A stretch of DNA of 64,000 nucleotides from JAGHEK01 sp044426235 (GCA_044426235.1 JAWXUS010000002.1:83520-147519), one strand, 5' to 3'. Counted from the stretch's first letter, positions 1 through 8,818 are shown. Numbers and translations are program-made. Notes: generated from the letters alone by a model not told the origin.

Positions 1-296
1 ACAATGATGATTTTGCCTTAAAAGGTTTTTGTTTAAAGGGCCATGCTGATTTCGCTGAAATTGGTTATGACATAGTTTGTTCAGCAGTTACATCTAATGC
101 AATAGCTGTTATAAATTCTTTAAGCAAATTACAAAAAGTTGAATTTGAAAAAGTTTTAGGAAAAGAAGGACACATTGAATGCATTGTTAAAGATGAATTC
201 ATTGAGAAATCTCAATTATTACTTAATCATTTTGACTTAGCAATCAAAGAAATTAAAAGGGAATATCCCAAAAATATAAAAATCTTAAAAAAGTAG
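1..296 (+). CDS. prp: Ribosomal-processing cysteine protease Prp (3' part)
   Basis: The 5' end is cut by the window edge; the reading frame starts at base 3 and stops at 294-296, giving 97 residues. The visible protein has the Prp signature: a GHADFAEIGYDIVCSAVT stretch containing the catalytic His (GHA) and Cys (IVCSAV). Prp removes the short N-terminal extension of ribosomal protein L27 in Firmicutes and related bacteria. It lies directly upstream of rpmA (13-base gap), the usual position between rplU and rpmA, and the L27 encoded next carries the matching cleavage site. Identity follows from motif and context together. Confidence 0.93.
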   Translation, partial: NDDFALKGFCLKGHADFAEIGYDIVCSAVTSNAIAVINSLSKLQKVEFEKVLGKEGHIECIVKDEFIEKSQLLLNHFDLAIKEIKREYPKNIKILKK

Positions 297-309
297 GGGG
301 TGACTCCAA

Positions 310-588
310 ATGATGAACATGAATTTACAATTACTTGCATCTAAGAAAGGGGTAGGTTCTTCTAAAAACGGAAGAGATTCTATCGCTAAAAGATTAGGTG
401 TTAAGAGATACGATGGACAAGTTGTTACTGCAGGAAGTATATTAGTAAGACAAAGAGGAACTAAAATACATCCAGGTACTAATGTAGGTAGAGGTGGAGA
501 TGATACTTTATTCGCATTAGTTGATGGAACAGTTAAGTTCGAAAGAAAAGACAAAAAAAGAAAGAAAGTTAGCGTATACCCAGCTTAA
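310..588 (+). CDS. rpmA: 50S ribosomal protein L27
   Basis: A 92-residue L27 with the conserved ASKKGVGSSKNGRDS beginning and a basic C-terminus. The first residues, MMNMNLQLLA, form the firmicute-type extension that Prp removes to expose SKKG (family knowledge), and the protease gene is immediately upstream. A GGGGGTGA Shine-Dalgarno lies 6-12 bases before the ATG pair; the second ATG at 313 is equally possible as start. L27 sits at the peptidyl-transferase centre of the large subunit, where its N-terminus contacts tRNA. A terminator follows the gene. Confidence 0.97.
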   Translation: MMNMNLQLLASKKGVGSSKNGRDSIAKRLGVKRYDGQVVTAGSILVRQRGTKIHPGTNVGRGGDDTLFALVDGTVKFERKDKKRKKVSVYPA

Positions 589-611
589 TAAGTTGAATAT
601 AATAACTTTTT

Positions 612-641
612 AAAAAAGGAGTGTGTTAGCACTCCTTTTTA
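612..641 (+). terminator. Rho-independent terminator after rpmA
   Basis: A 12-bp stem (AAAAAAGGAGTG / CACTCCTTTTTA) with loop TGTTAG and a T-rich 3' arm, 24 bases after the rpmA stop codon. It ends the prp-rpmA transcript. Confidence 0.85.
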
Positions 642-743
642 TAGTATATAATAAAATTTTTAGTTTAAAATTTATTAAAAGTTAAGTTATATAGATTTTT
701 TGGGAATTATAATAAAAAAATCTAAAATAAGTAGGTGATTATT

Positions 744-2021
744 TTGTTTATAGATAAAGCAAGGATTTTTGTTAAGGCTGGAAATGGTGGAAATGGTGCT
801 GTTTCTTTTAGAAAAGAAAAGTATGTTCCAGCTGGAGGACCTCAAGGTGGAGATGGAGGAAATGGCGCGAGTATCATTTTTGAAGTTGATTTAGGTCTTA
901 GAACTTTAATGGATTTTAAGTATCAAAGAAAATACTTAGCAACTCCAGGACAAGATGGTGGTAAAAATAAGTGTACAGGTAGAAACGGAGATAATCTGCA
1001 CCTTAAAGTTCCAGCTGGAACTATTATAAGAGATGAAAAAACAGGTCTTGTAATCGCAGATTTAAAAAATGAAGGTGATAGTGCTATTGTTGTTCGTGGT
1101 GGTCGTGGTGGAAAAGGTAACCAACATTTTGCGAACTCAATAAGACAAGCTCCAGCTTTTGCAAAAAGTGGGACTGATGGACAAGAAAGATGGATTACAT
1201 TAGAACTAAAAATGATTGCAGATGTTGGTCTTTTAGGCTTTCCAAATGTAGGTAAATCAACATTCTTATCTGTTGTAACTAAGGCTAAACCGAAAATTGC
1301 AAACTATCACTTCACAACTCTTACTCCTAATTTAGGTGTTGTACAAAATAGTTATGGTGAAGGATTTGTGTTGGCAGATATTCCTGGACTAATAGAGGGT
1401 GCAGCTGATGGAGTTGGTCTTGGACATGATTTCCTAAGACACGTTGAGAGAACTAAAGTTTTAATTCATATAGTTGATATATCAGGACTTGAAGGTCGTG
1501 ATGCATTAGAAGATTTTGAGAAAATCAATAATGAACTTAAAATGTATAACGAAAAGTTAGCAACTAGACCGCAAATAGTTGTTGCTAATAAGAGTGATAT
1601 TTTATATGATGATTCTGTTTATGAAGATTTCAAGAAAGAAATTGAAGGAAGAGGATACAAAGTATTTAAGATGAGTGCTATAACTCGTGATGGAATAGAT
1701 GAAGTTATAAATTATGCATCTACTATGTTAAATGATGTTGAAGATGTTGAAATTATAACTGAAGAAGAAATGTTTACAGAAGAATTAAACATTAAAGAGC
1801 AAGAAGAACTAGATATCCAAGTAGAAAATGGAGTTTATGTTGTAACTGGTAAGAAGTTAAGAAGAATAATGTATTCTGTTAACTTTGAAGATATGGAATC
1901 ACTACACTATTTCCAAAAGGCAATGGAGGGCGAAGGTGTGTTTGATAGACTTCGTGAAATGGGAATTGATGATGGTGATACTGTTAAAATTTACGAAATA
2001 GAATTTGAATTCTATGACTAG
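744..2021 (+). CDS. obgE: GTPase Obg
   Basis: Ribosome-associated GTPase acting in 50S assembly and stress signalling. The 425-residue protein has the three Obg domains: the glycine-rich N-terminal fold (from FVKAGNGGNG to about residue 155), a G domain with G1 GFPNVGKST (165-173), G3 DIPGLIEGA and G4 NKSD, and a C-terminal OCT domain ending in acidic residues. I chose TTG at 744 because AGGTGA at 733-738 is well spaced from it and because the family starts MF(I/V)D; the longer frame from GTG 735 would start inside that ribosome-binding site. It is placed after rpmA as in most Firmicutes. Confidence 0.95.
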   Translation: MFIDKARIFVKAGNGGNGAVSFRKEKYVPAGGPQGGDGGNGASIIFEVDLGLRTLMDFKYQRKYLATPGQDGGKNKCTGRNGDNLHLKVPAGTIIRDEKTGLVIADLKNEGDSAIVVRGGRGGKGNQHFANSIRQAPAFAKSGTDGQERWITLELKMIADVGLLGFPNVGKSTFLSVVTKAKPKIANYHFTTLTPNLGVVQNSYGEGFVLADIPGLIEGAADGVGLGHDFLRHVERTKVLIHIVDISGLEGRDALEDFEKINNELKMYNEKLATRPQIVVANKSDILYDDSVYEDFKKEIEGRGYKVFKMSAITRDGIDEVINYASTMLNDVEDVEIITEEEMFTEELNIKEQEELDIQVENGVYVVTGKKLRRIMYSVNFEDMESLHYFQKAMEGEGVFDRLREMGIDDGDTVKIYEIEFEFYD

Positions 2022-2038
2022 AAATTAAGGAGAACAAA

Positions 2039-2431
2039 ATGTTAAAAGGAAAACAAAGAGCATATTTAAGATCAATTTCAAATACATTAAAGCCAATAAC
2101 TCAAATTGGTAAAGATGGAGTTACAGAATCATTCCTAGAGCAATTAGATGGAATGCTTAGAACTCGTGAAATAGTAAAAATTACTATTCTTGATAATGCA
2201 GGACTTGATGCAAAAGAAACTGCAAATTATATATGTGAAAAATTAAGAGCTGAATTTGTTCAATCTATAGGATACAAATTCACTATATACAAAAAAAATA
2301 TAGATAATCCTCAAATAGTATTTCCAGGTCATGAAATGGCTAAAGCTAAAGTTAAGGATGAAACTGTGACTAAAAAAGGAAATGCAACTAAGAGAACTGC
2401 AAGAATTGAAAGACCTAAAAAGCATAAGTAA
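2039..2431 (+). CDS. yhbY: YhbY-type RNA-binding protein (CRM domain)
   Basis: A 130-residue protein with the CRS1/YhbY (CRM) fold: start MLKGKQRAYLRSISNTLKP, followed by the IGKDGVTESFLEQL stretch typical of the family. The tail from about residue 97 is basic (many Lys and Arg) and longer than the usual 95-100-residue YhbY. Family members bind pre-50S ribosomal particles, consistent with its position 17 bases behind obgE and a likely shared transcript. AAGGAG precedes the ATG. Confidence 0.9.
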   Translation: MLKGKQRAYLRSISNTLKPITQIGKDGVTESFLEQLDGMLRTREIVKITILDNAGLDAKETANYICEKLRAEFVQSIGYKFTIYKKNIDNPQIVFPGHEMAKAKVKDETVTKKGNATKRTARIERPKKHK

Positions 2432-2440
2432 TAAAAAAAT

Positions 2441-2466
2441 ACCGAAGTTTATAACTTCGGTTTTTC
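2441..2466. terminator. Bidirectional terminator between yhbY and the recX-side small ORF
   Basis: A perfect 9-bp stem ACCGAAGTT / AACTTCGGT with loop TAT. T-rich DNA lies on the 3' side of both strands (TTTTTCTA on +, ATTTTTTATT on -), so it can end yhbY transcription and the opposing recX transcript. Confidence 0.9.
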
Positions 2467-2591
2467 TACGCCCCACTTTTTTCTTTTTCTTTGTATAAAA
2501 GACTACTAACTAAGTCTTTATCATTTTTATAAAGTAGATAAGTATTATAAACTCCTAATAAAAAACTTAATATTCCAACAGCTGTCTGCAT
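2466..2591 (-). CDS. Small membrane protein of unknown function, 41 aa
   Basis: Short open frame below most length cut-offs. It begins MQTAVGILSFLLGVYNTYLL, a hydrophobic segment long enough for one membrane span, and ends in a charged tail (KEKEKSGA). The ATG has a strong AGGAGGGTGT ribosome-binding site and lies 8 bases downstream of the recX stop codon on the same strand; the stop codon adjoins the bidirectional terminator, so the frame exactly fills the 3' end of the recX transcript. I do not recognise the family. Placement, Shine-Dalgarno and composition suggest a real gene, but conservation is untested. Confidence 0.6.
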   Translation of the reverse strand: MQTAVGILSFLLGVYNTYLLYKNDKDLVSSLLYKEKEKSGA

Positions 2592-2599
2592 ACACCCTC

Positions 2600-3217
2600 C
2601 TAAAAATTATCAGATAAAACGCTATTTATTGCCTGTTTAGTTATTTCAAAATCAAAACCTCTATAAGTTAAATGTTGATATAATTTTTGTTTAATTTTAT
2701 TTTTGTCTAAGTTTTTAACTTTATCATATTTTTTATTTGCTAAAAAAACGGCATTTTCAAGTTCTTTATCTTCATCTATTTCCAAATTTGATAAATTTTC
2801 AATTCCCTTTTTGTATAAATTCTGTTTGATTTTATTCTTACCATATTTATTAAAATTAATGTTGGTATTTATTATTTTTTGTGCTAATAAATCATCATTT
2901 ATAAGTTTATTTTTTTCTAAAAAGTCAATTACTTGTTCAATTATATGTTCATCAAAGTCTTTTGATAACTTATCTTTAACATGTTTTTTTGATTGATCAC
3001 ATTTTGTAAGTATATTAAGTGCTTTATTTTTGGCCTTTAAATAGTTTTCTTTATCAAGAATTTCTTGAAGAGATTCTTTATTTACTATATCGTTTTTTTT
3101 TATATTAAATTTATAGATTAACTCACTATAAATTGCCATAAAATATTCATCATTTACATATATATTTACTCTATCTTTATTATTCTTTTGAATTTCAATT
3201 TTAGTTATTTTATCCAT
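2600..3217 (-). CDS. recX: Regulatory protein RecX
   Basis: A 205-residue, lysine-rich, helical protein matching RecX in length and layout: an N-terminal strand region, then three repeats of short helices (AKNKALNILTKCDQSKKHVK, the KNKLINDDLLAQ region, and a last YQHLTYRGFDFEITKQAI). RecX binds RecA filaments and modulates strand exchange in the cytoplasm. recA is not adjacent. GGAGTC precedes the ATG. The gene points against its neighbours and carries a small membrane ORF behind it. Confidence 0.85.
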   Translation of the reverse strand: MDKITKIEIQKNNKDRVNIYVNDEYFMAIYSELIYKFNIKKNDIVNKESLQEILDKENYLKAKNKALNILTKCDQSKKHVKDKLSKDFDEHIIEQVIDFLEKNKLINDDLLAQKIINTNINFNKYGKNKIKQNLYKKGIENLSNLEIDEDKELENAVFLANKKYDKVKNLDKNKIKQKLYQHLTYRGFDFEITKQAINSVLSDNF

Positions 3218-3337
3218 AAAGACTCCTAAATAATTATTTAATATAATTACATAATAACATATTTATAAACAAAATATATTAATAAATTAAAAATAATGAT
3301 AAAATAATAATAATTATAAATAAGGAGAACACTAGGT

Positions 3338-4000
3338 TTGATAGAAAATGTTTTAAATATAAATAATAAAAAAATAGAAGAATTTAATAAAAATTGTTAT
3401 AATATAAATGTAGGGATAATGGGCGGAACTTTTAATCCAATACATTTAGGTCACTTAATCATTTCACAACACATAAAAGATGCCTTAAACCTTGATAAAA
3501 TTATTTTTATACCAGCTGGAAATCCACCACATAAAAATATCAAAAATATTGATGCTAAAAAAAGATATGAAATGGTGCTTTTATCAACTTGGAATAATAA
3601 AGATTTTTTTGTACTTGATTTTGAAATAAAAAAAGAAAGTTATAGTTATACTTTTGAGACACTTAATTACTTAAAAGATACTTATAAAAATGTTAATTTG
3701 AATTTTTTATGTGGAGCAGATTCAATTTTAGATATTGAAAATTGGCACGAATTTGAAGAAATATTTAATATGGCAAATTTAGTAGTATCGACAAGAAATA
3801 GTGTAGCGAGTAACGATTTAGATATAAAGATTGATTTTTTAAGAAAAAAATATGGAGCAAACATTATAAAAGTTTTACCTCCAATAATTGATATTTCATC
3901 AACTAAGTTAAGAGAGAATTTAGAAAGTGATAAATCAATAAGATATAGCGTAGATAACGAGGTTTATAAATATATTAAAGAAAATAATTTATATAGATAG
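3338..4000 (+). CDS. nadD: Nicotinate-nucleotide adenylyltransferase NadD
   Basis: Forms deamido-NAD+ from nicotinate mononucleotide and ATP, a late step in NAD synthesis. The nucleotidyl-transferase motifs are intact: GGTFNPIHLGH near residue 30 and ISSTKLRE close to the C-terminus. The start is TTG at 3338 with AAGGAG 10 bases upstream. This gives an unusual N-terminal extension of about 25 residues (MIENVLNINNKKIEEFNK) before the catalytic fold; the next in-frame ATG lies inside the motif, so the extension seems real. It is followed 8 bases later by yqeK, the normal partner. Confidence 0.94.
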   Translation: MIENVLNINNKKIEEFNKNCYNINVGIMGGTFNPIHLGHLIISQHIKDALNLDKIIFIPAGNPPHKNIKNIDAKKRYEMVLLSTWNNKDFFVLDFEIKKESYSYTFETLNYLKDTYKNVNLNFLCGADSILDIENWHEFEEIFNMANLVVSTRNSVASNDLDIKIDFLRKKYGANIIKVLPPIIDISSTKLRENLESDKSIRYSVDNEVYKYIKENNLYR

Positions 4001-4008
4001 GAGATTTT

Positions 4009-4563
4009 ATGAAAGAAAAGTTAAAAGAATTACTTACAGAGAGTAGATATATTCATTCACTAAATGTTGCTGAATGTGCATTAAAACTTGCTAAAATCTA
4101 TAATGTGGACAAAGATAAGGTTTATAAAGCTGCACTTCTTCACGACTGCGGAAAGTGTTTAAGTCACGAACAGGTGGACAAGGTGGTTAAAAAAAATAAT
4201 ATAAAACTTGATGAATTTGAAAAAGATAATAGGGCATTATCACATGCTATAATTGGAGTTTATGTTGCAAAAAATGAATTTGGTATTACTGATAATGATA
4301 TTTTAAATGCTATAAAATATCATACAACGGGACATGCAAAAATGTCTCTTATTGAAAAAATAATTTATATTGCGGATTTAATTGAAAAAGATAGGAAATT
4401 TGAAGGTGTTGAAGAACTGAGAAATTTAGTTTTCAAAAAAGAGCTTGATAAAGCGATTTTAAGTTCATTAAATAATACTATAAAAATTGTTATAAAAAGA
4501 AATCAAATGATACATCCAAGAACTATTGAGGCTAGAAACTATCTTACAAATAAAATATATTAA
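4009..4563 (+). CDS. yqeK: HD-domain hydrolase YqeK
   Basis: A 184-residue HD-superfamily phosphohydrolase. It has an early conserved H (YIHSLNVAECALKLA), the metal-binding LLHDCGK, and later YHTTGHAKMSLIEKIIYIADLIE with further ligands. YqeK enzymes hydrolyse diadenosine tetraphosphate symmetrically (family knowledge). It lies between nadD and rsfS, as in most Firmicutes, with an 8-base gap after nadD and GGAG before the ATG. Confidence 0.93.
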   Translation: MKEKLKELLTESRYIHSLNVAECALKLAKIYNVDKDKVYKAALLHDCGKCLSHEQVDKVVKKNNIKLDEFEKDNRALSHAIIGVYVAKNEFGITDNDILNAIKYHTTGHAKMSLIEKIIYIADLIEKDRKFEGVEELRNLVFKKELDKAILSSLNNTIKIVIKRNQMIHPRTIEARNYLTNKIY

Positions 4564-4576
4564 TTAACTCGTATTT

Positions 4577-4590
4577 GTGGTATAATTATA
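4577..4590 (+). promoter_or_regulatory. Extended -10 promoter for rsfS
   Basis: TGTGGTATAAT: a perfect TATAAT at 4581-4586 with an extended TG element at 4578-4579, in the 61-base gap between yqeK and rsfS. No convincing -35 box is seen at the expected distance. Confidence 0.5.
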
Positions 4591-4624
4591 AAATACGTCT
4601 AAAATCTAGAAAGGTGGAAATAAT

Positions 4625-4975
4625 ATGACTGTTGAGCAAATTACTAAAGTAATATATGATGCAATAGATGATAAATTAGGTAAAGATATATCGATTATAA
4701 ATATAGGAAGTACATCTAGTCTTTGCGACTATTTCGTTATAGCAAGTGGATCTTCTCAAAGACAAGTAAAGGCTATAGCTGATAACGTTGAAGATGAACT
4801 TACAAAATGTGATATAGAACCAAGAGGAAAAGAAGGTTATGATTCTCAAAATTGGGTACTTCTAGATTACGGAGATGTTATGGTTCATGTATTTGATGAA
4901 GAAAGCAGAGAGTTCTATAACTTAGAGAAGTTATGGCAAGATGCACCATTCGTTGATGTTGACACGTTAGTTTAA
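4625..4975 (+). CDS. rsfS: Ribosome silencing factor RsfS
   Basis: A 116-residue RsfS (Iojap family) protein. Family landmarks are the SLCDYFVIASGSSQRQVKAI stretch and the C-terminal HVFDEESREFYNLEKLW. RsfS binds L14 on the 50S subunit and blocks subunit joining under nutrient limitation (established). AAGGTGG precedes the ATG. It follows yqeK in the conserved order and is ended by a hairpin before leuS. Confidence 0.95.
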   Translation: MTVEQITKVIYDAIDDKLGKDISIINIGSTSSLCDYFVIASGSSQRQVKAIADNVEDELTKCDIEPRGKEGYDSQNWVLLDYGDVMVHVFDEESREFYNLEKLWQDAPFVDVDTLV

Positions 4976-4984
4976 GTCAAAATT

Positions 4985-5024
4985 AAAACTCGTCTTTAAA
5001 CTTATGTGTTTTGGCGAGTTTTTT
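4985..5024 (+). terminator. Terminator after rsfS
   Basis: An AAAACTCG / CGAGTTTT stem with a loop of about 22 bases, then a run of T. The gap to leuS is only 82 bases, too short for a T-box leader as well. Confidence 0.7.
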
Positions 5025-5057
5025 CATATAAAAATATATAAAATGGAGGAATAAAAA

Positions 5058-7472
5058 ATGTATAGACCAAATGATGTAGAAAAAAAATGGCAACAAGTTT
5101 GGAATGATAATGATCAATATAAAACTAATGCTAAAGACTCTACAAAGCCGAAGTATTATGCACTAGAAATGTTTCCTTATCCATCAGGAAAAATACATAT
5201 GGGACACGTTAGAAACTACTCAATAGGAGATGTTGTTTCTAGATTTAAAAAAATGGAAGGGTATAATGTACTTCATCCAATGGGATGGGATTCATTTGGA
5301 CTTCCTGCAGAAAATGCTGCAATAAAGCACGGAATTCATCCACATAACTGGACTATGGAAAATATTGAAGATATGAAAGGACAGTTAAAACTTCTTGGAT
5401 TATCTTACGATTGGGATAGAGAAATTGCAACTTCAACTAAAGAATATTATAAATTTACTCAAGAGATATTCTTAAAGTTCTTAGAAAAAGGCCTTGCATA
5501 CAAGAAAAAATCTTTCGTTAACTGGTGTCCTTCTTGTTTAACAGTTCTTGCAAATGAGCAAGTTGTTAATGGTGAATGTGATAGATGTGACAGTGAAGTT
5601 ATAAAGAAAGATTTAGAACAATGGTATCTTAGAATAACTGATTATGCACAAAGATTACTTGATGATATAGATACTTTAGATGGTTGGCCTGAAAAAGTAA
5701 AAACTATGCAAAAAAACTGGATAGGAAAGAGTACTGGAGCTGAAGTTAACTTTAAAATAGATGGTTTGGACGAAGAAATAGTAGTTTATACTACAAGACC
5801 AGATACTATTTATGGAGTAACTTATATGGTATTAGCACCAGAACACGACTTAGTTAAAAAGTTAGTTTCAGGTACTGAATACGAAAAAGATGCTTTAGCA
5901 TTTGCTAAAGAAACTAGTAAGATGACTGAAATAGAAAGAAATTCTAGTGAAACTGAGAAAAAAGGAATGTTTATAGGTCACCACGTTATAAATCCTTTAA
6001 CTAACAAAAAAGTTCCTCTTTGGATTGCAAATTACGTTTTAGTTGATTACGGAACGGGTGCAGTTATGGCAGTTCCAGAGCACGATGAAAGAGATAAAGA
6101 GTTTGCTACTAAATATGATCTTGAATTTATGACAGTTATTGATGAAGATAATAATATGGTTAATTCTGATGAGTTTAATGGAATTGAAAATAGTCAAGCA
6201 TTCGATCAAATAGTTGAAAAGATTGAAAAAGAAGAATTAGGAAAGAAAACTATAAACTTCAGACTTAGGGATTGGTTAATATCAAGACAAAGATATTGGG
6301 GTTGTCCAATTCCAATTATTTATTGTGATGATTGTGGAGTAGTTCCTGTTCCAAAGAGTGATTTACCAGTATTACTTCCAACAGATGTTGAGTTTAGTGG
6401 AAAAGGAGAATCTCCTCTTACAACTTCAAAAGAATTTATGAATGTAACTTGTCCAACTTGTAATAAACCTGCTAGACGTGAAGTTGATACAATGGATACG
6501 TTTATGGATTCGTCTTGGTACTTCTTAAGATATGTTGATTCACAAAATACTGAAGAAATATTTAGTAAGGAATTAGCAGATAAGTGGTTACCAGTTGATC
6601 AATATATAGGAGGGGTAGAACACGCAATACTTCACCTTTTATATGCAAGATTCTTCACAAAAGCATTTAAAGATATGGGAATGTTAAGTTTTGACGAACC
6701 ATTCAAAAATCTTTTAACTCAAGGAATGGTTCTAAAAGAAGGAACTAAGATGAGTAAGTCAAAAGGAAATGTAGTTTCTCCAATTGAAATAATAAATGAA
6801 TTTGGTGCAGATACTGCAAGATTATTTGTATTATTTGCAGCACCACCAGAAAGAGATTTAGATTGGTCAGAACAAGGTGTTGAAGGGTGCTTTAAATTCT
6901 TAAATAGAGTTTATAGAGTTGTTGAAGAATTAGAAGAAACTGTTAAATCTAATCCTGTTATGGGTGAACTTTCAAAAGAAGATAAAGAAATGAGATTTAA
7001 AACTCACTCAACTCTTAAGAAGGTAACTGATGATTTAAGTGAAAGATTTGGATTTAATACTGCAATATCATCACTTATGGAACTTGTAAATGATATATAT
7101 AAATATAAAGAACTTGAAAATAGAAATGACTTTGTTATAAAAGAAACTATTGAATCAATAGTAACTATAATAGCACCATTTGCACCGCATATTGGTGAAG
7201 AAATGTGGTCATTAATAGGTAAAGAAGGAAGTATATTTGATATTATTTGGCCTAAATTTGATGAAACTGCACTTGTAAAAGATGAAGTTGAAGTTGTTGT
7301 TCAAATAAATGGTAAAGTAAAAGGAAAATTAAGTGTATCACCAAATCTTTCAAGAGAAGAAATGGAGAAAGTAGCACTTGCAGATAGTAATATAAAATCA
7401 TTAACTGAAGGAAAAACTATTGTTAAAGTAGTTGCAGTTCCTAAGAAGTTAGTTAATATAGTTATTAAGTAA
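5058..7472 (+). CDS. leuS: Leucyl-tRNA synthetase
   Basis: Charges tRNA-Leu with leucine. The class I signature is PYPSGKIHMGH (HMGH at 47-50) and the second signature is KMSKS at 564-568. Between them lies the CP1 editing region (TTRPDTIYGVTYMVLAPEH) that clears mischarged tRNA, and the zinc-like cysteines of FVNWCPSCLTVLANEQV. Length of 804 residues is normal for bacterial LeuRS. The start is well supported by ATGGAGG just before MYRPNDVEKKWQ. Monocistronic, with hairpins on both sides. Confidence 0.98.
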   Translation: MYRPNDVEKKWQQVWNDNDQYKTNAKDSTKPKYYALEMFPYPSGKIHMGHVRNYSIGDVVSRFKKMEGYNVLHPMGWDSFGLPAENAAIKHGIHPHNWTMENIEDMKGQLKLLGLSYDWDREIATSTKEYYKFTQEIFLKFLEKGLAYKKKSFVNWCPSCLTVLANEQVVNGECDRCDSEVIKKDLEQWYLRITDYAQRLLDDIDTLDGWPEKVKTMQKNWIGKSTGAEVNFKIDGLDEEIVVYTTRPDTIYGVTYMVLAPEHDLVKKLVSGTEYEKDALAFAKETSKMTEIERNSSETEKKGMFIGHHVINPLTNKKVPLWIANYVLVDYGTGAVMAVPEHDERDKEFATKYDLEFMTVIDEDNNMVNSDEFNGIENSQAFDQIVEKIEKEELGKKTINFRLRDWLISRQRYWGCPIPIIYCDDCGVVPVPKSDLPVLLPTDVEFSGKGESPLTTSKEFMNVTCPTCNKPARREVDTMDTFMDSSWYFLRYVDSQNTEEIFSKELADKWLPVDQYIGGVEHAILHLLYARFFTKAFKDMGMLSFDEPFKNLLTQGMVLKEGTKMSKSKGNVVSPIEIINEFGADTARLFVLFAAPPERDLDWSEQGVEGCFKFLNRVYRVVEELEETVKSNPVMGELSKEDKEMRFKTHSTLKKVTDDLSERFGFNTAISSLMELVNDIYKYKELENRNDFVIKETIESIVTIIAPFAPHIGEEMWSLIGKEGSIFDIIWPKFDETALVKDEVEVVVQINGKVKGKLSVSPNLSREEMEKVALADSNIKSLTEGKTIVKVVAVPKKLVNIVIK

Positions 7473-7479
7473 TAGTTTA

Positions 7480-7508
7480 AAACTCTGATAATTTATCAGA
7501 GTTTTTTT
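7480..7508 (+). terminator. Terminator after leuS
   Basis: An 11-bp stem AAACTCTGATA / TATCAGAGTTT with loop ATT, followed by seven T, just after the leuS stop codon. Confidence 0.93.
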
Positions 7509-7534
7509 ATTTGCAGAAATATTTTAATATTCTT

Positions 7535-7563
7535 TTGAAAATTATGACAACTTGTGATACAAT
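7535..7563 (+). promoter_or_regulatory. Sigma-A type promoter for ilvA-ridA
   Basis: TTGAAA at 7535-7540, exactly 17 bases, then TACAAT at 7558-7563; each differs from consensus at one position. It lies 33 bases upstream of the ilvA ATG. Confidence 0.75.
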
Positions 7564-7596
7564 TAAATAAGGAAAACGTTGATAGAGGAGTAGAGA

Positions 7597-8805
7597 ATGA
7601 TTACAATAAATGATATAAAAAAAGCACAAAATGTCATAAAAGATGTTGTAAGAAAAACAGATTTAATCAAAAGTCATAGACTTAGTAATCAAATAAATTC
7701 AAACGTTTATTTTAAATGTGAGAACCTACAAAGAACAGGATCATTTAAGTTAAGGGGAGCTAGTAACAAAATATATAACTTAAGTGAAGAAGAAAAACAA
7801 AGAGGTGTAATAGCATCTAGTGCAGGAAATCACGCACAAGGCGTTGCACTTAGTGCAAGTAAAAATAATATAAAATCAATAGTTGTTATGCCTCAAACTG
7901 CACCACTTGCAAAGGTTGCAGCGACTAAAGATTATGGAGCAGAAGTTATACAAGAAGGACTTGTATATGATGATGCATACAACAAAGCAATGGAAATTCA
8001 AAAAGAAACTAATATGGTGTTTCTTCACCCATTTGATGATGAATTTGTAATAGCAGGTCAAGGAACTATAGGACTTGAAATTTATGAACAATTAGATGGA
8101 AATATTGATACAGTTATTTGTCCAATTGGTGGAGGAGGACTTATTGCAGGTGTTTCACTTGCTATTAAGAGCTTGAATAAAAACATTAAAGTTATTGGAG
8201 TTCAAACTGAAAATATTCCTTCAATGAAAGAATCAATTGATAATAATTGTGTTACTACTGCATTTAAAAATACTACTATTGCAGATGGTATAGCAGTTAA
8301 AACTCCGGGAACCAAAACTTTTGAGATAATAAAAGATTATGTTGATGAAATATTAACTGTTAGTGAGGAAGAGATAGCACAAGGAATTCTTTTCTCAATG
8401 GAAAATCAAAAGTTACTAGTTGAGGGTTCAGGTGCAGTTTGTACTGCAGCACTAATTAGTAAGAAATACATTCCCAAAAAAGATGAAAATGTAGTTTGCA
8501 TATTATCAGGAGGAAATGTTGATATAAATAAGATTTATAGAGTCATAGGAAGCGCATTATATACTGAAGGTAGAAGGTTTAAATTTAAAACTGAGATAGA
8601 AGATAGACCAGGAGGTCTTGCAATTTTAACTAAAGCCATAAGTGATACTAATGCAAACATTTTAAGTGCAAATTTAACAAGATTAACTGCAGATGCTACT
8701 TTAGGTAGTCAAACAGTTGAAATTGTTCTTGAGACTTTTAATAAAGAGCACGTTGAAACTATAATAGATGTTATAGAAAAAGCAGGATTTAAAATACAAT
8801 TATAG
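7597..8805 (+). CDS. ilvA: Threonine ammonia-lyase with C-terminal ACT domain
   Basis: PLP enzyme that deaminates threonine to 2-oxobutanoate. The PLP lysine is K51 in GSFKLRGA, with ASSAGNHAQGVA, the phosphate-binding PIGGGGLIAG loop and a late LSGGNVD also present. The last 70 residues (from FKTEIEDRPGGLAILTKAI) form an ACT domain for allosteric control. At 402 residues it is the single-ACT class, which includes both catabolic and biosynthetic enzymes; no isoleucine genes are nearby, so its physiological role is open. It is followed 13 bases later by ridA. Confidence 0.93.
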   Translation: MITINDIKKAQNVIKDVVRKTDLIKSHRLSNQINSNVYFKCENLQRTGSFKLRGASNKIYNLSEEEKQRGVIASSAGNHAQGVALSASKNNIKSIVVMPQTAPLAKVAATKDYGAEVIQEGLVYDDAYNKAMEIQKETNMVFLHPFDDEFVIAGQGTIGLEIYEQLDGNIDTVICPIGGGGLIAGVSLAIKSLNKNIKVIGVQTENIPSMKESIDNNCVTTAFKNTTIADGIAVKTPGTKTFEIIKDYVDEILTVSEEEIAQGILFSMENQKLLVEGSGAVCTAALISKKYIPKKDENVVCILSGGNVDINKIYRVIGSALYTEGRRFKFKTEIEDRPGGLAILTKAISDTNANILSANLTRLTADATLGSQTVEIVLETFNKEHVETIIDVIEKAGFKIQL

Positions 8806-8818
8806 AGGAGTTATTCTT

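Noticed and set aside
4976..5057. T-box leader for leuS
   Set aside because: Only 82 bases lie between rsfS and leuS, taken up by a terminator; no T-box motif seen.
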